This document shows, one piece after another, positions 56,660-64,000 of a DNA stretch of 64,000 nt. The position numbers and the translations under genes were made by a program. The stretch's first letter is position 1; each line of letters opens with the position of its first letter. The notes under the pieces were generated by a model. It made no database searches, had not been told where the DNA came from, and worked only from the letters and a program-made list of their open reading frames with translations. This DNA is from Lingula anatina (taxonomy: Eukaryota; Brachiopoda; Lingulata; Lingulida; Lingulidae): contig NW_019775713.1 in the NCBI RefSeq assembly GCF_001039355.2, positions 482,471-546,470 of the forward strand, in the 5' to 3' direction.

Positions 56660-57154
56660 CGGTCTGCCTAAATTACGAAATACACCGCAATACAGCGCAA
56701 CACAGCACAATACACTTACACCGCAATACAGCGCAACACAGCACAATACACTTGAAAAGACAAGTCCAGTCACAAGTAAACACAGAAAAAGGTCATTCTC
56801 AACATAATAAGGTGATATAAAAGCAATATATTTGACTAGATTATTGATGTCATTGATATAACAAACACATCAGCACTACTTCTAATGTTGTCGGGTCGGC
56901 AGCCATGTTGGCTTGTGGCTCTTCTTGACAATATTACCGGCCAAGAAGAGCCACTAACCAACATGGCGGTTGACCCGACGATAAACAAAATGTGCAAATT
57001 TGTTACGTTTTATCAAGGCTAATTATTATTTAGTAATATATTTCACTCTCATATCAGCCTATTTTGTTGAGAATGACCGTTTACTTGTGACTGGACTCGT
57101 TTTTTTCAAGTGTATTGCCCTGTATTGCGGTGTATTGCGCAATTTAGGTAGTCC
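56660..57154. mobile_element. 495-bp foldback element with 10-bp target duplication (Mutator-like)
   Basis: Both flanks carry CAGTCAATAC (56650-56659 and 57155-57164). The ends are inverted (GGTCTGCCTAAATT vs GGACTACCTAAATT) and the two halves match over most of their length: CCAGTCACAAGTAAAC, GGTCATTCTCAACA, GCCATGTTGG. A 9-10-bp duplication with long inverted arms is typical of Mutator-like elements. It lies upstream of the MAGT1/TUSC3 gene. Confidence 0.8.
56682..56753 (+). repeat. 36-bp tandem duplication inside the foldback
   Basis: ACACCGCAATACAGCGCAAC... occurs twice without change (56682-56717 and 56718-56753). Only the left arm carries the duplication. Confidence 0.9.
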
Positions 57155-57245
57155 CAGTCAATACTATGCCTCCTGAGATCCTGCCATGCAGTCCTCAGAA
57201 CCTGTGTTAAATACTGAAATGGTGGATTTGACGTACTAGTACTTA

Positions 57246-57542
57246 ACCCCTGCGAAAATTTGTCTCATTTATTGCTCACTTACGGTTCGCAATCTGTCCT
57301 AGAACCTAATATTTTCCTCTTCTAATGAAAATGTTCTTAATCTGTTCCAAAATATTCCAGAAGACTTCCCAAAAACTGTTCTCGTACTGTTACATTCATT
57401 ACAGAACAACATTAGAACAAAACTGTATATAATAATACTAATAATAATAATAAATAAGTAAATAAATAAAATTACACCAAATGTTATAGAATAGATTGAG
57501 AACTGTAAGTGAACATTAAATGAGACAAATTTTCGCAGGGGT
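57246..57542. mobile_element. 297-bp foldback element
   Basis: Arms of about 50 bp: ACCCCTGCGAAAATTTGTCT and, inverted, AGACAAATTTTCGCAGGGGT, continuing into TCACTTACGGTTC / GAACTGTAAGTGA. It starts about 90 bp from the previous foldback. The centre is A/T-rich with an (AAT)n tract. Confidence 0.8.
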
Positions 57543-58717
57543 AGGTCCTTTTTGTAAGCTTGGTATCATGGGATCTCCATGCGAACTTCATGTCCACCAT
57601 CAATGGGTTCAACATAGGAAGAAGTTCCTGGTGCAAAGAGCCCCATCACCACAATGGTTTTTTGCTTGTTCAGTTCACAAATGGAATTGCTTTTTTGTGC
57701 ACTCGACTCATTTTATGGTTTCACAAGTGGACGTGTGCAATTTGAGTAATTAAAACTAATATGCACCTTGAAATAGTGTAGCACTGAGTCCACCTTAGAT
57801 AAGGAATTTGTATATAAGAAGTTCAGGAGTAATATCTGAGAGTTCAGATTGAGAGAGACACGAACATGGAATTGTGGATTGGGTTTTAGTTTACAGTTAT
57901 GTGCACCTCACTATATTTCATGCATTAGCTCATATACTGGCATATATATTATAAAATGTAATTTATAGGAGTGCAAACACTTGAAACTTTTTGCTATTTA
58001 TGCTGGAAATTCCAACTGACCATTCCCATAGAGCTGTATGTTATTTCTCAACAACTTGAAATGCTCATGAGCCATAGCATTCTTAATTTTCCTTGACAAG
58101 TTCATTAATTTCACCTGTCACTTATGATTTATATTTTCTTGGTACAAAAAAGAACCTATTTTTTTATGTATTGTCTTTCAAATAAGAAGATATGTTCAGT
58201 TGATGTTGTAGGTTGACGTGGAGCTTGTCACCTGAAACATGAGAAAGCATAGAGGAATTCCTATGAAGCATTCAAATTAAATGATTAAATGCCAAAGCAT
58301 GTAGCAAGAAAAGAAGAAAAAAACGACATAAGTGAAAAGCCAAGAAAGTGTATGTATGTTCTATAAGCTTCAAATCATGCTTATTGCACAAAATAATGAG
58401 TTTTGGCTAATAAAGAGAGTCAGATTCTCTCCTTTTGGGAATTTTAGAGAAGAAAAACTAGTAAGTGAAATATCTGACTCGTCTAACCTAATGACCCCAA
58501 CTAATCTGTCACATTTGATAAAAAAGCACACAAGGGAATAGATTGACTGAAGTAATAACATTTGTTAGGAATAATGATAAGGAGTAATAGTTATTGGCAT
58601 ATTTGCCAGAAAGCTCTCACTTATATGTGTTCAGTCTATTGAAATTATATAACTGTATTAGTAAAACCAGATGAATGATAAGTATGTCTATCGAAAATCA
58701 GACCAAAACTCTGTGTA

Positions 58718-58782
58718 TGGATGTGTGTGTGTTTGTGTGTGTGTGTGCATGTGTGTGTGTGTGTGCGTGTGTGCATGCATAC
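58718..58782 (+). repeat. (GT)n-rich microsatellite
   Basis: GT units with interruptions, in a gene-free region. Confidence 0.85.
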
Positions 58783-58845
58783 TTATAGGTGAGTTAATGG
58801 ATGGATGGACACACAGACAGATCTGAGTGGATTTTAAGGTTCCTA

Positions 58846-59150
58846 GGTTACAGAAGGAAAAAAAAGATTCTCACCTAAAGTTAGTAAAAATTTTGTGTCC
58901 TATATTATTATTTGGCGTAAACTATTCTTCTTCACATCACTTAATAATTATCGATACTCAATCTGGGGTTTTATATTTCAAGACTAAGACGTGAGGGGGA
59001 TTCCTTAAAATCTATCTAAGGTTATGGAAGGAAAAAAAAAGATTCTCAGCTAAAATTAGTGAAAGTTTGTTCTAAGAGCTTTCAACCATTACCTAAGGTT
59101 ATAGAAGGAAAAAAAAAGATTCTCAGCTAAAATTAGTAAAAGTTTGTTGT
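58846..59150 (+). repeat. Dispersed/tandem repeat, three ~55-75-bp units
   Basis: AGAAGGAAAAAAAAGATTCT followed by CA(C/G)CTAAA(A/G)TTAGT starts near 58851, 59028 and 59107. The last two units are in tandem with a period of about 78 bp and share the following AAGTTTGTT. Confidence 0.75.
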
Positions 59151-60655
59151 ACTAGTAAGAGTTTACAACCAATTAAACCCACAATCTTGACCAAGTACTA
59201 GGATCCAATCATAGTCAAGTATTACAGGTAAAATGTTGATGCTATATCTTTTTATTGCTGGAACTAAAAAGTTCTACCCACTGTTTGCCCGTTTTTGCTT
59301 AGGGGAAATGTTATTGGCACTGTCCAAAAGACATCTGGTATAAAGTAGAACTGAAGTATGTTTGCATCTGCCTGTTTACTCTGTGTGACTTGCTAAGTGT
59401 ATCACAGCCATTAACATTTAGGATGACATTTAAAGTCATCTTCTTCCCGTCTTGCAGATTTAATTTGAAATGTTAAATCCTTCATAAAGTTTCACCTACT
59501 GAACAAGTTAAGTTGACATCTTTAAGTGATATAACCAGGCATGTAGTCGCAATTTCAAAGCAGGGGTTCTTTTTTTTTTTTTTCATTGAAAAAAAAAACA
59601 GACTTTTTCACCCCTTAATTGATCCAACTTGGGAAAAAACATAGACCCTAGATCAAATTTTGATGAAGAGAAGACCTTTCTGGCCAAAAGGATGTCTCTT
59701 CTGAACCCCTTGACCTCATTCCTATCTGAGGGAGAGGGCCTGGACAATATGGGCAAATAATTGTCACTTTTGATGCTGGTTCTTTGTTTGTCAGTTTTGT
59801 ATATTGTAGGTATGAGTACCATTGAAAAGTTATTTTTGTCTTTGACAGGTTAGGGGGAAGACAATATCTAGACCCCTGCTCTCATTAGTTTGAAGTGAAG
59901 TTAAAAGAGTCTTCATTTTTCACAGGTTTGATCCACATGTCGCCACCTACCGAACCAATTTTCACTATAATCTTAATGGTTTTAATATATACAAAGAAAA
60001 TAAATCCAATTTGATATTCAGCAAAGCCTTCACCTGTGTAAAAAAATTAGAATGTATTTTCTACATGGCTTTGATTGGAATTTGTCATTTAATATTCCAC
60101 TTTTTTTCTTTCCTTTTCTTTTTTTTTCTTTCTTTTCTTTTTTTTCATTTTGGATAAGGTGTTTTGAGACTGGTTGAATTAGCCTCAACTTCACCTGTAA
60201 GAAATAATCTGCTGTTTAATGGCACCCCCATCATATTTTCCAAATATATGCTTGTCATCCAAAAGAGAATAAAAATCCATTATTCATTAAACTGCTGGCT
60301 TATTTATTTCACTCTACCCTGACCTGATTGTACTTGAAAATGGTTTGAAATATCAGTAGAGGTGGAAAAGTCGTTCTCAGCATCATGCCTAGGATGTAAA
60401 GAATAGGGGAACCCTAGATTATTTTGCCCCCCCTGCTGCATGGACATTTTTTTAATGGTTCAGTTATATTTACAGCATTGAATACATGAAATATGATTTT
60501 GCAGGCTCAGTGCATGTGTCTTTTCCTCCAGGGATGTAGGCCATTCTGTTTTGGAAAAAAATGCTAGGGAAGATTTCTGATTTCTCTCCTCTCTTTACCT
60601 ACCACACCCAGTCTTCACCCCTTGAGTTTTGTGTAATTACTTCCACCATCGAGTT

Positions 60656-60700
60656 AATTAATTAATTAATTTATTTATTTATTTATTTATTTATTTTTGA
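60656..60700 (+). repeat. (TTAA)n/(TTTA)n microsatellite
   Basis: TTAATTAATTAA passing into TTTATTTATTTA, just upstream of the diverged MITE. Confidence 0.9.
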
Positions 60701-60732
60701 CTGTGTTGTTTTGGTAGGTGACAGCCTTAGAC

Positions 60733-60960
60733 TGGGTTCCCATGCCTAGATCGATCCATCTGGATTGGTTTAACTCCCTCGGGAGTCTCACTAAATTGCT
60801 TAAATGTCTGTCAAGTCTACCGAATCAGCTAGGGGGTAAAGATAATTACCCCCTAACAGCTTTACTTGGCGTGACAGACATTTAAGCCACTTAAGTTGAT
60901 AGCAAATTAGTGAGACTCCCCAAGGAGATAGATCGATCCAAATATCTGTGGGAATGGTTC
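60733..60960 (+). mobile_element. Diverged relative of MITE family A
   Basis: Same layout (TAGATCGATCCA near one end, ATAGATCGATCCA near the other, TGAGACTCCC blocks, ATTACCCCCTAACAGCTTTA core) but clearly more diverged. It is also more perfectly palindromic (GACAGACATTTAAG vs CTTAAATGTCTGTC). Confidence 0.6.
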
Positions 60961-61197
60961 CTTACTCAAAGGGATTATGAAGGGATTTTTAAGATAAGTC
61001 AGAAATGGGCTAATTTATAATTCTTTAGATTTTGGTGGTCAGGCCTACCCAACTACCAGACTCGGCACATAAGGATCCTGAATTAACCGGTATATTGGAC
61101 CACACTACCCGTTTTCAAGGTGTGTGATAGATCGCATTTCGGAGTATCACACTCCAGAACAAATTTTGTAGGACGACCACAGGCTCATCCACGCTCG

Positions 61198-61531
61198 GCT
61201 GTCACCTTGATTGGATAGTAAAAGATTGTCATAAAATCGCTATATGATTTTAAAACCGGGTGCATATAATTGAAAACCACCTAGAACAACCTTGGACTGT
61301 ACTCTTCTTTAGACTACTCTATTTTATTGTCTCTATGGGGGTATATGGGGACTTTACGACATTCGGTTTGAATGCTTTAACCACTTTTGATAGGGCTTTT
61401 TTTGCATTGTATTAGATTAATGTGGCAGTCTAAGGTTGTGCTAGGTGGTTTTTAAATTTATGCACCCTGTTTTAAAATCATATAGCGATTTTACGATAAT
61501 TGTTTAGTATCCAATCAAGGTGACAGCACCC
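61198..61531. mobile_element. Second palindromic element inserted in the left arm
   Basis: Perfect 20-bp ends: GCTGTCACCTTGATTGGATA at the left and its reverse complement near 61506-61527. The inversion extends over about 95 bp (AAAATCGCTATATGATTTTA in both arms). CACC borders both sides. The right arm of the host element has no such insert. Confidence 0.75.
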
Positions 61532-61750
61532 TGAGCTTCAGAGATAACTTGACACTAACCTCTTCACTATAGCCTATCTTCATTGTGTCAAGTTACCTCT
61601 GACGAAAATAGTTTGATAAGTTTATATAAGCCAATCGAATCCATGTTTCAAAAATTTTCACCAAAGTTTGGTGAAAACGCTGATTGGTTGAAAGTCCAGA
61701 ATTATGTCCAATGAGAAAATTGTATTTCTTTGCATCTGCACAATGAAAGC

Positions 61751-61940
61751 ATGGCGTCTCCTACAAGTGACGTAAAAGAATGTGTTATCTCTTGATTCTT
61801 TGCAAAAAATAAGTATATCGGAATTGAAACCAGAGCAGTTTGAGGCCCTGCATCATTATCTACTGAGGGATGATGTATTTTGCGTGCTAACCACAGGTTA
61901 TATTATGGCAAGTCCCTGATATTCAGCCTTATCTTTGATT
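61751..61940 (+). pseudogene. Broken 5' piece of a RecQ-like DEAH/DEAD helicase gene
   Basis: From ATG at 61751: MASPTSDVKECVIS, then a frameshift, then DSLQKISISELKPEQFEALH (LKPEQ is the RecQ motif-0 core), DVFCVLTTGY, then 5 extra bases (ATTAT), then GKSLIFS. Without those bases the last parts form a Walker A block TGYGKSL typical of RecQ-like helicases. The similarity ends near 61940. There are no helicase motifs II-VI, so it is a dead fragment carried by the foldback element. Confidence 0.65.
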
Positions 61941-62282
61941 GGTCCGAATTTGAACAAAGCGTGCTTTGACTCGTTCACGTTCATTGGCTAGATCGTTCAA
62001 TGAGTCATTGAGGGCAGGCTTTAAATTTGATTGGCGGGCAGTGCGGGCAATCGAATGTGGTCAGAGGTAACTTGACACGATGAAGAAAGGCTATAGTGAA
62101 GAGGTTAGTGTCAAGTTATCTCTGAAGCTCAGGTGATAGCTGAGCGTGGGCTCATCCTTTCGGTGTTCTGACTGATACTCCGAAATGCAATCTGACACAC
62201 ACCTTGAAAACGGGTAGTGTGGTCCGATATACCGGTTAATTCAGGATCCATATATGCTGAGTCTGGTAGTTGGGTAGGCCTG

Positions 62283-64000
62283 GTGGTGGTCCATTTATAT
62301 TTAAAATTTTGAGTATTGAGCTTCATAGTAGAGGTCTGTGTTCTCCGAACATTTTTTTTTTTTTTGTATGTGTAGCAAAATAGATGAAGAGGAATAAAAG
62401 TAATTGTCAAAAAAATTAGACCTGGCAGATGAATCAAAAGAGGAAGCAATCCAAATCCAATAATACGAAACTGAAATACATATTGTTTTATCTACACTAT
62501 AAATTTTCTTTGCACATATGATTTTATAACATCAACAGGATTTGGTATGATGTATACCCATGTTAGGGTGTTTTTAATGAATTTTTGATGAAGAAGCTAG
62601 AGCTTTTTTTTAACCCATCCCTGTATCATTCTATTTTGTCAAATTGTTTTATTGAGAATTAGTATTCCAGTGCAGTTCTTTTGCAATAACTGAATAATCA
62701 GATCAATAACTTGCAACATTGGATGTGTTTCAATAATTTTTGTAACAGTAATATTGTGGTGAAATAAGAAAAGAGTTTACTAGTATTTAGCCCATTATAA
62801 AAATCAGAAATCATTTTCCTTTTGGAGCAAGTCTGATCATATGTAGAGTAAAAGTAAAACAATAGATAAATAAAGAATTTGGTTTAGAGATCAAATTAAA
62901 AAGAAATCTCAATCAAGTGCACTTTAGTTTGACTTAATTTCAGCCTGTGTCTTTGTTAATTGCAATATATTGCATTTCTTTGGCATTTGCAGCCTTCCCT
63001 AAATTTAAGTGTATTGATTACTACTTTATGAAATTGATTGAATGTCAATTAGCTAAGAAGACATCTACCAGTAATCATCGTACAAACCAGTGTTACCATC
63101 TCAAGAGCTGGGGTATTTAATGGATCAAGTTAGTTTAATAGAAAAGTTTTAAATAATAACCTGTGAGAAACAGCACAAAGTCTCTTGAAATTTCTTATAA
63201 ATTATCTCCAAAGAAAAAAATCATGATCAGTGATCAGGAGAATTGGCAGGATAATTCATAACCTTTGTATGCATAACTCTTGTAGTGACTGATATTTTGG
63301 ACTGATCAGAGCTCAGGCCAGACAAAATTGATAAGTTGGTTACCTGAACAGTAACTCTCTGTAAACAGGGTCAGTAGATTCCATTTATAAATGTTTTGTT
63401 TTTAAAACGTATGATGTTCAGCAATTATAGCAACTAAACTTGAATACTTCAGGCTCTTGTTTTCCTCGATTGTATTGAGTTTCTATTTGAAAGAATAGGT
63501 TTGTAAACAGAAATGAGTTGGTTGCACTTGTTAACCAACTTATGAATATTGTCTGGTCTACTAGTATCTGTTATTTTGGACAGACCTGAGCTAAACTTAT
63601 AGCAGAAGTTCCAACAGAAATGTAGAAAATTTTCATGTGGATTCACATTCTATTCTAAAAGTAGTGAAAGAACATAACTTTTTCATTCAAAGATTTTTTT
63701 ACACAGAAGTCAACATTATAAGTATTGGTTTATCAGAGATCTAAATATCAAAATCTGATCAATAACTTAATAATGAAATGCCCCTGGTAATTCACTCCAT
63801 CAGTAAGTTTAATTGGCAGAATTAAGTCTCTGACTGCTGCCTGTGGCACACTAATAGTCTCATTATACAAGAAGACCCCTACTTTCTGGCCCAAATAACT
63901 AGGCAAAAATACTTTGATTCTACTAAAAAAAAAAAAAATTGAGGAGCAACATTTTATCCATGTTCAGCTATTGCTTTCAAGTACTGTTCTGACAGTTAGG
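62283..64000. other. Intergenic, no gene seen
   Basis: AT-rich sequence without long open frames or recognisable repeats. Confidence 0.45.

Larger units (their letters stand above)
57543..61039. other. Intergenic, no gene seen
   Basis: Holds the 58.8-kb repeat units, GT and TTTA microsatellites, a poly-T/poly-A hairpin at about 59569-59600 and the diverged MITE. No exon with conserved content was recognised. Confidence 0.45.
61040..62282. mobile_element. Long-TIR (foldback) element with captured helicase fragment, left arm split by an insertion
   Basis: The left arm is 61040-61206 plus 61532-61603 and the right arm is 62060-62282. Once the insertion at 61207-61531 is taken out, the arms pair over roughly 225-240 bp, e.g. 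CAGGCCTACCCAACTACCAG at the tip and CTCTTCACTATAGCC deeper in. TGGTGGT adjoins both tips (left TTGGTGGT, right GTGGTGGT), a likely 7-8-bp target duplication. The 456-bp core (61604-62059) holds the RecQ-like piece. Confidence 0.78.

Noticed and set aside
59583-59822. 79-codon minus-strand ORF
   Set aside because: No domain; the flanking poly-T/poly-A inverted run suggests repeat-derived sequence, but no second copy in the window.
62129-62449. 106-codon minus-strand ORF
   Set aside because: Covers the right arm of the foldback element and flanking A/T runs; no domain.
1-64000. tRNA, rRNA and CRISPR-type arrays
   Set aside because: None recognised; the tandem repeats at 19-24 kb belong to the retroelement and lack the spacer pattern of CRISPR arrays.

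Overview
This is a eukaryotic nuclear window. Coding sequence is split into short exons with GT/AG borders, introns are AT-rich, and microsatellites and transposon debris are abundant. A C2-PDZ-DH-PH exchange factor of the PsGEF type (known as protostome-specific) together with DIRS/Ngaro-like and Ty3-like elements points to a protostome invertebrate, most likely a lophotrochozoan such as a mollusc or annelid. The species cannot be named from the sequence.

Three conserved protein genes can be read exon by exon. (1) A PsGEF-like Rho/Rac exchange factor lies on the minus strand. Its C2 start is at 42.3-43.3 kb, and the rest of C2, PDZ, a long disordered linker, DH and PH run from 16.9 kb down to 7.4 kb. 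The two parts are separated by an intron of about 25 kb. (2) Inside that intron, on the plus strand, lie 19 phase-consistent exons (25.8-36.5 kb) of cytosolic carboxypeptidase 1 (AGTPBP1/CCP1, a tubulin deglutamylase). They run from the armadillo-like N-terminal region to the first zinc-binding motif and stop there; the other half of the catalytic domain was not found in the remaining 27 kb. (3) A complete 11-exon gene for the MAGT1/TUSC3 (Ost3/Ost6) oligosaccharyltransferase subunit lies on the minus strand at 50.6-55.9 kb.

The rest is accessory DNA. At 18.8-24.7 kb is a decayed DIRS/Ngaro-like retrotransposon with SGNH-hydrolase, RT, RNase H and tyrosine-recombinase remains, tandem arrays and a 693-bp near-identical direct repeat abutting an unresolved base. 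At 32.8-34.7 kb a deleted Ty3-like element with a 3' LTR sits in a CCP1 intron. A short palindromic MITE family has four copies (2.7, 37.0, 39.7 and 60.7 kb). Several foldback elements occur at 49.3, 56.7, 57.2 and 61.0-62.3 kb. The last is a nest: a 1.24-kb long-TIR element carries a broken 5' piece of a RecQ-like helicase gene, and its left arm is split by a second palindromic element.

The stretches 1-7.4 kb, 46.7-50.5 kb, 57.6-60.7 kb and 62.3-64 kb hold no gene that can be supported. Unresolved bases are at 17910, 21444, 23292-23375 and 36637, so some odd junctions may be assembly effects.
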